The notes below the pieces were generated by a model. It was not told where the DNA came from. It did not search any database and saw only the letters and a list, made by a program, of their open reading frames with translations. Positions 35,166-46,875 of a stretch of DNA of 64,000 nt are shown piece after piece (positions within the stretch are counted from its first letter, which is position 1; every line of letters starts with the position of its first letter). This DNA comes from Buxus sempervirens (lineage: Eukaryota > Streptophyta > Magnoliopsida > Buxales > Buxaceae), in assembly GCA_947561395.2 (NCBI GenBank), contig OX387190.1, positions 31,428,858-31,492,857 of the forward strand, in the 5' to 3' direction. Position numbers and translations under genes: made by a program.

Positions 35166-36208
35166 TCGGACTCCGAACCTGCCCGAGCCTTTTTTTTTTT
35201 TCTTTTCTTTTGTTATTACGAACCTGCCAATTTTTTTTTTTTTTTTTCAGAAAAAAATAGGCTCGGATTCCCGAACCACGCGAAGCGGGCACGTCAGCAG
35301 CCACCCCCGCTTCGCTTAATATATACTAGCAATTGGGCCCGTGCATCGCACGGGCAAATAGTTATAATAATAATTTTGACTTAGCTGCCTTATTTTAAAT
35401 GCCAAGTCTACCCTTAGTAGGTTCCAATAAAAGAGATAAAGTTGTCAATATCTGAAAGGGGAAAATTGTTAAATACAACAAAATGTTCATACAACCATAG
35501 TTAATGAATCCTCTCGTTGTTTATAATATTTAATTGCTGAGAAATGAAAAAACTCAAGAGCTGAAATTTCTAAATCCTCTTCTTGATTATAATATTTAAT
35601 TCATGGGTACATGATGTAAATGGGAAATCCAATGTGTAAACTGCCAGAATGAGAAAATTTTTAGAGTCAAAGAGTTTCCATTCAATGCAACTATAGTTAA
35701 TGAATCATTCAAAAAAGTCATTATCATTGTTTATAGGCTTACCGCAGCACATTATCTCTTCATGATTTTCATAGTTAGAAGATTGTACCCAACTCGTAAA
35801 TTGATGGTGGCATCACAATGGCTCACATATTTTTAACAATAAAAAATGTCTATATTATTACACCTTTTTTTTTTCTGATAAAGTAAAACCAATAACCATT
35901 ATTAAAGCTATCAAACTTCATTAGATGGGCTTACTTACAAACCCGCTCTACCTTCCTGTTTTTGCAGGTAAACATTATATTCAGCTCATATTAACTACTA
36001 TCTGGAGATTGTAATTACTTGGGGAATATCCTAACTAAACTAAAAATTCAGCACACACTTAGAGAAAATTTGAGTAGTTGCAACCTTAGCGACATTTGAC
36101 ATGAAAGTAGGATCCATGTCTCTCTTGAAAAGTTCCATAACTTGTAAAAACTCCAGCTATGTTTCCAAACCTCTGAAATATTTATATACCTTAATTACAT
36201 TAGGGAAG

Positions 36209-36209
<1 letters not shown>

Positions 36210-36257
<48 letters not shown>
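36210..36257. repeat. (GA)n microsatellite
   Basis: About 20 GA units, read directly, inside the inner Helitron. Confidence 0.97.
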
Positions 36258-36261
<4 letters not shown>

Positions 36262-38389
36262 AATGGCATCCCAGGAATCCTCAAACCCATTCGCCTTCCT
36301 ATTTAATAAATTACATTCACAGCAAAAATGAAAATGGAGGAATAGCAAGTTAAAAAGAGATACGAATTAGGATGTTAGCTCAAAAATTGGGATGAAACTG
36401 TCAAGTGATGGAACATGTAATTCCAATCAATAATAATGGAAGAAAAAAAAAACCTTGAGGTGAGAATTTAGGGTCGAACATGCGCAGTTCTGGTATCACA
36501 ATATTCTGTAGCAAGTGTCAATTAGAAAAAAAAAATTGCCAATTAGTCTCATATGATCCTCATTACACCGTCTACAATACAGCACAAATCTAGCAAAAAT
36601 GCAAGATAGAAAGGATGGCAAAAACATTGAGTGCATAGCCTGACGTATGTAATTTTGTTCTGCTTCTTCAGCAAACCTATATATAGGGCTTTTATCAACT
36701 AAAAGGAGAGATTCAACGAAAACACCATTAAATGAGGGGCTGAATTTCACAGAGCAATTCACAATTAAGTACAATATGAAAGGCAAACACAGCCTCCATT
36801 GGATCATCAGTAATGTATAAGTGACCTTGGTTTATTTCAGGTTCATACCCATCAACTCAACATCCTCCATTAGCATCCTGACAATCTTCTTCCTCATCTT
36901 CATAAACAAAAACTATCTTAGTTTTTGTTTATGTATTAATAGGCTCAATGGAAGAGTAAGATATAAGATCAAATGCCTTTTTCTCCCTTCAAGTAATCCC
37001 AACTGGTCATGATTTGTACCATGAGGTTCTGAGCTCTCATCGTCCATTTCCTCTTCATTTTTTTTTTCCATCTTTTAGTGGAAGAATTTCTATCCCGAAA
37101 TATATATGGTTTATTTTCAGCCCTAGGCCGATATTTGCATTCGAAGTGAATGAGATGAAATTGTGCGGTGTTTTTTTTTTGGGTAAAAAACTTCAACAGA
37201 ATCAGAGAGATGTTCTAATGTACAAATTATGGATTGATTGCACAATGAGTACTTCGGTGTAGAGAGGGACTGATGCAGGGAGTAATTCAACTACAATTAT
37301 TAGAATGTACAATCGATGTTTAATTCTTAATCATATATACCTTTCGTGATGTGTTTCTTTGCTTTTGCATAGAGACTTATACTCTCGCTTGTCGTCCAAA
37401 TATGAATCTACATGAGTTATAAAAGTGGAATAGGGAGAACCCCAAAGAGAAGAAAAAGATCATTGACACTATTGTATGGCATAAATATGTCTCATATATG
37501 GATAAAAACACATTTTAAATATTATTGGCATTTCATTGCAGCTAGTTGAATTGCAATTCAAATATCATTATATATACAACAGATATATTTCATCGGAAAT
37601 GTAATTGTGCTGTTAAATTTTCACTTGCAGTTTCATCATGAAGTGTCTACTTGTCCTAACTGCTCTGCTGGTTATACAGCAGTTGAAGAGTGAAACCAAT
37701 TCCCCCATAATTTTTTTTTATCTCAGAAAGTTTATGGGTATTCCCATCGAGAGTTGAAGCCTCTCATATGTTCCTGTTGCAGGTAACTTTCTCCCCACAT
37801 GACGAATATTGATATTATGGTCAGCTCTTCACATAATCAAGACCATTTGGAAGCAAGCATAGAAAAACTTAAGAGGCAGGCAATTCTCTAAAGAAAATGT
37901 TTGGATTTTAACATGTTTTGTGAAACTAAAAAACCTCATGGCCCTGCAATAGTACATTGTGAAGTGGATGGTAACACAACAGAGATGAAGTTTGTGAAAT
38001 AACACCATCAGATGATGGAAAGGATCCTGTTCTTGCTGGAGATCGTCTGGAATCTTAGTCATAGATACCTAAGGAACAATGTCAATCAGTTGCTTGCATC
38101 TTGGCAACTGATTATGTTGAAACAAATGAAATATTGAAAAAAAAAAGTCTTAAAACAAACCTGAATTACGTGTGAGAGACTGCTTTTTTTTGGACTGTGG
38201 TTCATGAGTTGCGAGCTTTAGTTCCACATTACCCTGCAAAATCAAGGTTTTCTCCAAAAATGTAAACAAACTTCATTTGTTTCATAGAAAAGTATCTAGA
38301 AGTTAGATATTACTGTGTATAGGGTATTCATACTGGGTGATTCCCCAATACTCTTCTCGTTTCTTGGCTCCAATGGTTACTAAAAATTT

Positions 38390-38758
38390 TGCACAATGAA
38401 ACTTAACGACCATTAGCATGCTCAGCACCAAGCTGCAAGATAAGTAGCTCATTGAGAGGACGCTCATCCTCCCTGCATCTGCAAATTTTACATTGATTAA
38501 AAAGGGATAAAATATGTCCTTCACGGAACAAAAAATACCTCACGGAACCTAAACATGCTTATTGAGTGGCAGTTTAGATATAAAGGCAATTTACCCCATA
38601 GATGGCAATATCTGAATCTGTAACCAAACCGGTATGGGAGAACCGCCCTTGTGGTTGCTGGCCCTGTATCAAGCTGAGTCCATGAGCAAGTACTCAGATC
38701 AAGAACCCAAACATCAATGTAATGATGCTTATTACCAACACCACGAACAACATAAACC
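38390..38758 (-). pseudogene. Kelch-repeat gene fragment in the Helitron
   Basis: The minus strand encodes a degraded kelch unit: VYVVRGVGNKHHYIDVWVLDL, STCSWTQLDT, then in another frame GQQPQGRFSHTGLVTDSD and IAIYGG. After a small intron-like gap comes GCREDERPLNELLILQLG. This is the order of one kelch blade plus the start of the next. The frame breaks between QLDT and GQQP, and the second glycine of the GG doublet is Arg in the first unit. Only a small part of a kelch protein is present, and I cannot name the parent gene. It directly follows the CDT1-derived part, so the junction near 38760 is probably a capture or fusion point. Non-functional as read. Confidence 0.72.
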
Positions 38759-38769
38759 TGGAGAGGGAG

Positions 38770-40638
38770 CATTGGATTTGCAGAAGAATGTGATGGTTCA
38801 CTGTGGGCATTCTTTGCTTGATACTTGGAATCTTTCCGTGAAAAGTGCCTCTGGAAAGTTGCAGAAATATGAGATGCTGCAGCTTGATGTTGCTCCAGAA
38901 GAGCATTAGTTGACGTCTTAGGAGGAATTAATGGGTGGGAGGCTTCAATTGTGATTAAATCGTATCTTTCTTTACTTGATTGAATGGCTCAGGAATTTCA
39001 TCTACCTGTCCACATAGGGGTGATCTTTAGCAACATATTATCTCTAATAAAATCAGAATCAAAAACAGCAGAGCACCATCCATCAGTTTCAAAATCGTAG
39101 TTGTCGTGTAGCAGGCAAGCATTAGAAATTTTTCATGACAAAAAGATTGAAGTACCTAAAATATTGAATAAGTGAATTTTAAGTGCCACTTTGAGCAGAT
39201 TTTTTCATTGAAGGTAATAAAAAATTTAAAGGTTCTTGAAAAACTTATAATAAATCTAAACAAAAATTACTAAGTTTGTGTGCCAAAATACCAAACAGTA
39301 ATACAAATAACCCATGCTGCATAAATGGCAACAAAGAGTTACCAATGAAATGAAATCATCTGTGACATTCAGTGTGGCATTGAATGGAGATAAATTATTA
39401 AATTCGTCACACAAAAGTTATGCCTGACATACATTGTTATCCCCTTACATTGGCAGGCGAAAATGCTGAGCAGATGTCACAGGAAATGCCACAGCCGATT
39501 TACTTTCCCAACCAATAGAAAAATTCAATAATAACTCATTATAATTATTAAACTAAAACACAATGCACATGAAATTGAATATGAGCAATTGTGGGAATCA
39601 AAAGTCAGAAAAACAATTCAATCCTGTATGAAATTCAACACATCTGTGGAAACACAAATTCAAGAATAAGATTAACCCATTGTCAAATATATAAACCATG
39701 CTCCAAAAGTTAGATTTCCTACGAAATGATATGCACAAAATAGAGAGACCAAGTTTACCATAGGATGTGCTTTGAAGAAATCCAAAAGCCGCCCCCGGAA
39801 GACCTTCTCAAACTGGAGCTTTCGCATATTTTTTTCTGCTTCCTTCCCCTTTCAGTCCCATTAACTTGCAAAAGAACCTTCTTTATCATAATTGACTCCG
39901 GCAATATGAACTTCAATTGAGTTAAATGAGAATATGAAAACTTCCTGAAAATTGAAAGAATAAATTGTCATTACAGAAAAAGAAAAGAACAACCATTTTA
40001 GAAGATGAACATTTTTAATCTTGGGACAAATGTTCGTGTAAGTCAACATTGAGCCCTTCAACCGAAGCAATTGAATCGAACTCTCCAGGCTATTGAAGAA
40101 TTCACCCAGTAACTCATACCTAAATCACACTATTAAATATCAAAATGGATTGAAGATCTCATCCAAGCAAGATATTAATCAACTGAAACGGTAATAAACA
40201 CCTAAAAAAAAAGGCCTCGTCGTTTCTCAAATACAGTAAATATCCTTTACAGTTCTGACAATGCAACGAAGATCTTACTTCTCCGGAAGCTTGATTAAGC
40301 CTTTATCCTTCGACGATTCATTAACTGGATTTTCATCTAGCAATAGACTGTGCTTCCTCCGACTTCCGGAGCCCTTGGGCGGCCTTCTTCACTTCCTTCA
40401 GTGAAAGCGCAACACCACGGTTCCTGATTCGTTGTGGGATCTGCGTGGGCTTCTTCGGTGTTTTCGAGCTCCACGGATTCTGATCTGGGGATTGGATCTG
40501 CGACGATTTCTCTTGTAATTTTGCAGGCAATGGATAGTCGTCTGTGGCTGGGATCACATTCGATAAAGCTGATTTAGAACTCGAGCGAAGTATCTTCTTC
40601 GACTTGAATGGATTAAATGGCGATTTCGTTCGCTCCAT
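38770..40638 (-). pseudogene. CDT1-like: CDT1 replication-licensing gene fragment in the Helitron
   Basis: The parent gene encodes CDT1, which loads MCM helicase at replication origins together with ORC and CDC6. Recognisable minus-strand pieces in order: an N-terminal exon from 40638 (MERTKSPFNPFKSKK, RNRGVALSLKEVKKAA) to LPEK near 40286; YELLGEFFNSLESS and RLKGSMLTYTNICPK (about 40020-40128); FSYSHLTQLKFILPES and LQFEKVFRGRLLDFFKAHP (about 39760-39947); and EIPEPFNQ near 38990. A serine-rich part to about 38770 may also be CDT1. Damage by eye: the N-terminal exon frame stops at 40333 before a shifted LDENPVNESSKDKG continuation; the Thr-Asp-Arg-Arg segment before FSYSHL is missing; stops follow EIPEPFNQ. 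Exon-intron borders survive, so the capture was of genomic DNA. The C-terminal MCM-binding domain is absent. Confidence 0.82.
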
Positions 40639-40874
40639 ACCAGAGATCAATCGATACTTACAGTTCGAACATTCCCGAAGGCAGATCCTTCTTGAGCATT
40701 CCAGAAGGCGAGGAAGCAAATCTCATGGGAACTGGATTGAGAGAGAAAATTGGCATAGAGAGAACACAGAAGAGGAGAGGAGGGAGAGAAGAATCGAAAA
40801 AGAAATTAAAAAATTTTCTAATCTTGATAGGTTCGGTCACCCTTGAGAGGTTTAACGGTGGGACGATTCTTGCC

Positions 40875-41072
40875 ATGAAGGAAATCTATAACACAGCAGC
40901 TCAAGGCGAAGTTGGAGCAGCGTCTGGCATCCATGACGATCTGATTAAGCTTCTGGATGGCGTGTGCCCTGGAGATTTGATGAAGCTTCGGGACGTTGTG
41001 GTGGTTGAGGAGGGGTCGAGAGCCTTCTGGAAATTTCTTCACGATGGAAGGTTTTTTTGGGAAAAAAAATAA
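40875..41072 (+). other. Unrecognised 65-codon frame, head-to-head with the CDT1 fragment
   Basis: Starts MKEIYNTAAQGEVGAA and continues GIHDDLIKLLDGVCPGDLMKL, RDVVVVEEGSRAFWKFLHDGR, then FFWEKK. The composition looks like real coding sequence rather than a chance frame. AAG|GTTTTT just after LHDGR could be a splice donor, making this a first exon. It lies between the CDT1 start and the Helitron 5' end, in opposite orientation. It may be the first exon of the gene that shared a bidirectional promoter with the captured CDT1. I do not recognise the family. Confidence 0.45.
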
Positions 41073-41376
41073 CGAAAAATTCCTACTGTCGACACTACAG
41101 AGTTAGATTACTTTCTTGCAATCCGAACATTGCAGGAGAGTAGTTGAGTTGATTGCAGTTGAAAAAGAGAAGACGGACGCCTGTGTGGCCGAAACGATGG
41201 AAAGAGAGAGTGAGAGTAAGAGAGAGACGTGTGAAGTGTCAGGTCTGTGATAGGCCTGACACCGTTTTCTGCCGGGCTCGGGCGATTAAAAAAAGAAAAA
41301 GGGAGGCTCGGGCGGGCGAGGCAACGCGAGGCGGCCACGTCAGCCCGAAGCCGTTTCATTTAAGAGAATAGATAGA

Positions 41377-41680
41377 TGCTCCAGTTCGCACAGTTACATC
41401 AACAGCTATGATGATCAACTTTTTATCTTTGCTTTTTGTTGTAGAATCCTTTACATCTTTATCTTATCTTCTTATTCTCTTCGCTCATTTTTATCACACT
41501 TTGAACCGATCTTCTTGTTTTTCTTCCTTCTCTTTAATAATATATTCTGAGTTCTGGTCCAAACACCTCAAAAGCAACCAAGAAACACCCATGCATTTCA
41601 CTAAATTTGAATCTAGCATAAGTGTGATTAGACAACTTTGCTCACTACCAGTTTTTCCTGTCCTCTTTTATACTTGAAAA
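41377..41680. other. Spacer between Helitrons
   Basis: Host-like strip between two Helitrons. Its last 60 bases (GTGATTAGACAACTTTGCTC onward, from about 41622) recur at 45481-45540 inside the neighbouring Helitron. No gene. Confidence 0.5.
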
Positions 41681-42612
41681 CTAGCAGGCAGCAGCCCTTG
41701 CTTCGCACGGGCGTTGTGACATAAGAGAGCATTGTAACAAATTGCATTTGTTTCCGTTTGGAAAAAAAAAAAAAAGAGTATTTCTATGAAACAAAATTAC
41801 AGATCAAACATTATGGCAGCCACCTTCACAACACCACTGATGGTTTCAATTTGATTAAGCTTTTGCTCTATTACTTTATAATAACAATTGTAAAATTGTA
41901 TAAGTAAAACTGATCCTATGATAAAAGTATATTATAGTAGAAAATCACAGCCACAATTTGAATAGACGCAAGGTTTGAAATGGGAATTTTTGACCATGTC
42001 TACATCCACATTGAACATAACAATATACATGCTACATAAGTGATTTCTCAATTTTTCAGCCACATTAGACATAACCCGTTAGTTCCAGATTTAAAAATTT
42101 TGCTAAATATTAGAGAGATAAATATAGAATTTTGAGAGTTGAAAGTTGTCACGCCTCTCATCATTGCCTCTCATTATTATCATTTGATTGAAGCTCTTCA
42201 AACTACTACAATCCTTAACATCAGCATTAACCTATGAATTATATCAAAAAAAAAAACATTAACCTATGAAAAAGAGGAGAGAGTAAACAATTTTATAGCT
42301 AAGTGAGAGAAAGTACAAAAATGCATCTTCATAGTTATAAATATTTTAGATTTGGAGCAGATTAGAAGCTTATGCTTGTTTCTATTTTCCCATTTTTTGA
42401 AAATGTGAAAATAGGTTGTCTTGACTCTTGAAGGTGATATATAGTAAAAAAAATTCAAAATAGTTTGTGAATGTACCGTTACTTTTGCCATCAACCACTA
42501 TCCACAGCTTTGGAAAAACTAAGTACTAAATTAAGAGATGAAATTAAGAGAAAGAAGCTCAAATGTCATTTGTATTACTTTCTATTTCTCTCGGAAAAAC
42601 AACTTCTGCAAT

Positions 42613-44375
42613 TGTAGACACCCCAAATTGCACTAAAAATGAGAAAATAATTGAAAATATTAATTGGGATTTGAAACAGGTCAAAAAAGTGTAAAATCTG
42701 GCCAAATTGGTCATGACCGTATTTTGTCTACGGACTGGTCATACCTGCAGTTGATATACGGTCACAGCATGCCCGTATTAATAATACGGGCAAGGCGCGA
42801 CCGCAATATATATACGGGCACGGGGGTCTTTGTGCGAATTTTACCTTTTTGATTTTTGAGCCTTATCTGCACCCAAATATCTCTCTTGGATAAGCGAATT
42901 CTCTTATTTATCTGTTCGAATTATCTCATTTATCCTTGTGGATAAAGGATTGGCATGATCTTGTGTTTAACTCAAACTGAAACTCTATCTTGCCAAACCT
43001 TGGACCAACCATACCCCTGTGTGTGTCTATAAATAGAGGCTCTTTCCTCTAGCTAAAGGCCACGAAATTTTGAGTCCAAGGAATTCTAAGAAGCTCCAAG
43101 AGAAGAGAAAGAACTCCTGCTGCCTGCCTGCTCAATCCAGGTAAGTCCCCTATCTTTTTTTATTTTCTGTCTTCAATTCTAGAAGTAATAGGATCATCTC
43201 TATTGCTGTAGAATAAGGCCATATTTATTTTGTATCCCTAAACTTGTCTCCAAGTACCTCAAGGGTCTCTCTAGCCGTAAAACGTGAAGAGAGAACTAGG
43301 GGAAAGGGGAACAGGTGGATCCCTAGAATAGAACCCCATATCTGTTTTTTTCCTTTTTCATAGAATAAAGCCTTTGATTGTGTTTGTGTACCCAAACCTA
43401 TCTCTAAGTACCTCAAGAGTCTCTCTAGCCGTAAAACGTGAAGAGAGAACTAGGGGAAAGGGGAACAGGTGGATCCGTAGGGTAGACCCCCATGTGCTCT
43501 AATTTGTGAGATGTGGTTGTTTTACATATCCTGATCATGTTTTAATGTTTTTTTATGATATATCTGAATGAATAACATGAATCCATGATGTTTATAGTAT
43601 GAGATCCCCGTTTTTTGATAAAATTTGGATTTTTGTCACTTTTGCACCTACAGCACTGTTTTCGTGATTTTTGCGATTTTAGGCTAGGATCTTGGATCTG
43701 TCATGATCAATATGGTAGATCTGAATCCAGAAGCCTGAAAATAAATTCTAGGGTTTCATGATGTGGTTTTTAAATTATTTTCATTATTGAGAGAAGGCCC
43801 TACGGTCTAAGTTCTCCCCTTTTGGTGTTTTGCATCAACGTGGGTCTTTTTGGTTTTTATTTTTGGATTTAATGTGAAATTTGGGCTTTATCTATGTCCT
43901 GGATTATTCAAGTTCAATTTTGAAATATTTTATAAAAATCATATTTTTCTAGACTTCTAGAATTTGACTTGAAGCCAGATTTTTGGATTTTTCACTTTAA
44001 ATTGATTTTATTTGATTTTATCTCAATTTTATTTTGATCATGAAACCCTAGGAATGGTATGATCATGTTTGATAGTTCTGGATCAATCAGACTATTCATA
44101 TGAAAAAACCATATATTTTTCTTTTTTTTGTGATTTTCCTGATTTTTATAGCAAGCCTTTTTTATTTGTAAAACATGAACAATACCTGGCAACCACCTTG
44201 TGTGGATGAATAGGGGTGCCTAACACCTTCCCCTGTTCATAACCTAATCCCCTTACCCATCTCTGGTTGTTTTTAAAGGAGGGATATTTTGCCCTAAAAT
44301 TTGCCTTTTGTGCTTATTTAATATTTTGGTGTCCATTCACACCTAAATTGAATGGTGGCGACTCTTTGTTTTATA
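42613..44375 (+). mobile_element. Ogre/Tat-like LTR with primer-binding site, fossil
   Basis: Starts TGTAGACACCCC, typical of long gypsy LTRs. It includes TATAAATAGAGG near 43028 as the LTR promoter and the family phrase AGGGGTGCCTAACACCTTCC near 44212, and reaches a TGGCGACTC primer-binding region at 44356. The internal coding region is missing, so only an LTR and the first few bases of the leader remain. It lies inside the third Helitron. A tandem duplication of about 165 bases lies within the LTR (listed separately). Old and broken. Confidence 0.7.
43204..43500. repeat. Tandem duplication within the LTR
   Basis: Two units of about 165 bases. CTCTCTAGCCGTAAAACGTG and the following AGAGAGAACTAGGGGAAAGG occur at about 43267 and 43421, each followed by GGTGGATCC and each preceded by AGAATAA. 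The duplicated cores are almost identical. Confidence 0.85.
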
Positions 44376-45480
44376 TAATCCCGTGTGATGATAGAGGAAA
44401 TCATTAGATTTGAATTTTTTCCCATGTCTCACAGCAATATATCTCACATACAAAAAATTATGAATAAACATAAGAACACTTATTTTGGATTGATTTCCAA
44501 AATTCTCTTGTATAGGTGATAACCTTAATTCAAGGTTTTTTTTTTGGTGGATCTACTAAAATATGAGGAAGTATAAATTATTAATAGAAAATTCAAAATC
44601 TTGATGAAAAAATCATTAATAACCATACCACAATAAAACACATGATGATAATGATGTGTGGTGTGTGCATAAGTCTGTAAACATTGAAAGCAAAATAGAA
44701 GAAGGAAATAGGAAGTTATTATAGCCACTAAAAGAGAGAAGAAAATGAATAAAATTCATCGTAAGGAGATATTAAAGTGGGTTCAGCTGCATTATTCATA
44801 TGCTGTTCTATCTTGATCGAATTTAAGAACTAACAATAAGCAACTAAATTGGTGGTTATGCTAAAATGAGAAAAGAGAGCAAAAAGTGTTTTCAATTTTC
44901 AATATGCAGTAAAAGCTTTGAACATTTTATAAGTATTGAAAAAAAATGTTGTAGATTGTATGCTATAGGTGAAATAATTGGCAATAATCATTGGGCAAAG
45001 AAAAGGTTACTAAATAGTAAAGATGCATTGTAGAATGCAAAGAGCATGTTAATGGCAAGTTGTTTGGAGTTCGGGACTATCAATTTGATGGGGGAAGAGT
45101 TGATATTCTTGCAAATCCATTGAATGTGGCTTTCCACACATGATGCTGGAAAAAGTTCTCAATTGGTGGGTTGGTACTCAAGAACTGCATTTGATTTAAA
45201 AAGAGCCAATGATTATGCATAAATGCTTATCTGATTAAGGATTTCAAAAGAATACTTGCGTGCAGCTACCACCTACCAGAACTGCCATTTCCTCATTTAA
45301 TAAATTATTGAAATGAAATTATTCAAATTTCTTTGGAAATAACCATTAAGCCAATACTGCAAATCCTAAACACATTCCCAATAAATTCCAATTATCTCCA
45401 TATCCCCCATAAGGAAAACCCAGAAATTATACCAAGTTAAGATAAACCCTACAATTTTGGTATGGGATAAACCACCAGAT

Positions 45481-45675
45481 GTGATTAGACAACTTTGCTC
45501 ACTACCAGTTTTTTTCGTCCTCTTTTATACTTTGACAACTTTGTTCACTAAATATGAATAGACAGCTTTGTTCACTACCAAGTCTGTTATACTTTTTTTA
45601 TTTTATTTTATATATAATGTGATCTTTTCATTTTTTTTATTTTATTTTATATATAATGTGATCTTTTCATAAAAA
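45481..45675. repeat. Flank-like direct repeat and short tandem repeat
   Basis: 45481-45540 repeats the 60 bases that lie just outside the 3' end of the third Helitron (41622-41680). It is followed by further GACAACTTTG.TCACTA variants. Then a unit of about 40 bases (ATTTTATTTTATATATAATG, then TGATCTTTTCAT) occurs twice at about 45598-45671. Confidence 0.8.
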
Positions 45676-45962
45676 AAAAAAAAACACAAAACAAGATTTT
45701 TGCTTTCCTCTTTGCATCCCTATTAATTATTCACTAAGTGACTGCATGCACTACGCGCATAACAAATTACAAAACATAATTTGTTTTTGTGAGGCCTACT
45801 CAGAAAAAACTCCACGTTGAAAGCAAGAGTTTAAATCGCATGGGTTTTAATTATGCAGATGTGGAATAACGAATCGATAAAAATAAAAAAAAACTGACGT
45901 GTAATTTAGGCATAGATTATCATGCCAAAATCTTAACAATTATCTTTATATATTAATATAGA

Positions 45963-46875
45963 TACAGATGTAGAGCAAATTGGGCACCCCTGTTTTTTGC
46001 TCATCCAGGCACCGTGCTTTTTTTTTTTTTTTTCTTAATGCACTCAGACATCGTTACGACCAGATCATAAAGCCGTTTGATCTTAATAATTGGCGTATTC
46101 AAAATTTTGGGTTCACTTCAAATCTTCAAGCATTTTGTTGCTAATACAAATAGAATTTTGAAGTCATCGTTTAACATTCCCACACTAAGTCCTAAGCCTT
46201 CTATTTAGATCTTGATTGGTTAACCTTCTTCACTTCGAAATCATTTATGAAAATCAATTTGCCTAAACGCAGTTGAAGAAAAAGCAAATTCGTAGGAATT
46301 TGTACAGAGCTTAAGCAGTGCCCTGAAAACCCCAAAAGACGTATAAAGGGCCGCTTCATAATCTTCTTGATTTTCTCATTAAAATGCTGTTGGGTCTCCA
46401 CTCAAAATTTGCCCAAAACATGACCTTTACATACTAAAATATATGTGTCTTTCACATATCCCACATAAATAAATACAAATATTTTATAAATAAATGTATC
46501 AATTGATCAATATATTTTATAGTAAATTCCTGTCAACGAATTTGATACGGGCTAGATGCTTGTTGGGGCGGATTAGGGTTTGTAAAAGCTCGTCTCCGTT
46601 CGTAATTCTGGGTCACGTGGTGAGTTTTCTGCAAGTTGATTCTTTATCATGTTAGTCTCCGGAGAATTAGATTTACGCTTCATGGTGTTTCACTCACATC
46701 AGAGTAATGTGAGAGGGAGAAATGATGCAATTGCCACTATTTGATCAAGAATTGTAAAAGATCTTTCATTATTTCACTTTCTTTATTTCTTCATTTATCT
46801 ATTTAAATCTACTTCCGGGTTAAAAATATTCCTAAATTCAGATTTGTGCCAGAAAACTTATTTCTCAAAGCAGTG
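45963..46875. promoter_or_regulatory. Upstream region of the methyltransferase gene
   Basis: Non-coding stretch between the Helitron cluster and the gene start at 46876. No clear TATA box. The minus-strand frame at 46201-46401 shows no family resemblance. The short distance means the Helitron end lies within about 900 bases of the start codon. Confidence 0.35.

Larger units (their letters stand above)
35326..41372 (-). mobile_element. Inner Helitron carrying host gene fragments, 6.0 kb
   Basis: Minus-strand Helitron. The 5' end TCTATTCTCTTAAATG is at 41372, and the 3' end is a perfect hairpin GCCCGTGC-GAT-GCACGGGC, then CCAATTG and CTAG at 35329-35326. It shares its 5'-end region (GACGTG.CCGC, TCGCGT) and hairpin type with the outer Helitron, so the two belong to one family. 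It inserted between A and T four bases inside the outer element. It lacks Rep/helicase coding sequence. Its interior carries pieces of CDT1 and of a kelch gene in the same orientation as the element, plus an unrecognised short frame in the opposite orientation. The rest (35.4-38.3 kb) is AT-rich with a GA microsatellite. Confidence 0.82.
33606..41376 (-). mobile_element. Outer Helitron, split by a nested Helitron
   Basis: Rolling-circle transposon on the minus strand. Its 3' end is the plant Helitron pattern: a hairpin GCCCGTGC-AAA-GCACGGGC, about eight bases, then CTAG at 33609-33606, followed by T. Its body runs to 35325 (minus strand TATATATTAAGCGAAGCGG, a typical 5'-end region). The first four bases, TCTA, are found at 41376-41373, on the far side of a second Helitron. 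The host junction would be A|T (GGAGCA before TC, TATATA after CTAG), as Helitrons require. About 1.72 kb without the insert and non-autonomous: no Rep/helicase coding sequence is seen. Confidence 0.75.
41681..45962 (-). mobile_element. Third Helitron, 4.3 kb, non-autonomous
   Basis: The 3' end on the minus strand is an imperfect hairpin GCCCGTGC-GAA-GCAAGGGC followed by CTAG at 41684-41681 and then T. A matching 5' end TCTATATTAATATATAAAG lies at 45962, preceded by A. Both junctions fit A|T insertion. No Rep/helicase frame is seen. It contains an LTR fragment on the plus strand (42613-44375) and a short direct repeat shared with its own outer flank. Pairing this 5' end with this 3' end is an inference; two separate elements are possible. 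Confidence 0.6.

Noticed and set aside
36157-36348. 63-codon minus-strand frame with a Leu-Ser run
   Set aside because: Translation of the GA microsatellite.
46201-46401. 66-codon minus-strand frame upstream of the methyltransferase
   Set aside because: No family resemblance that I could support.
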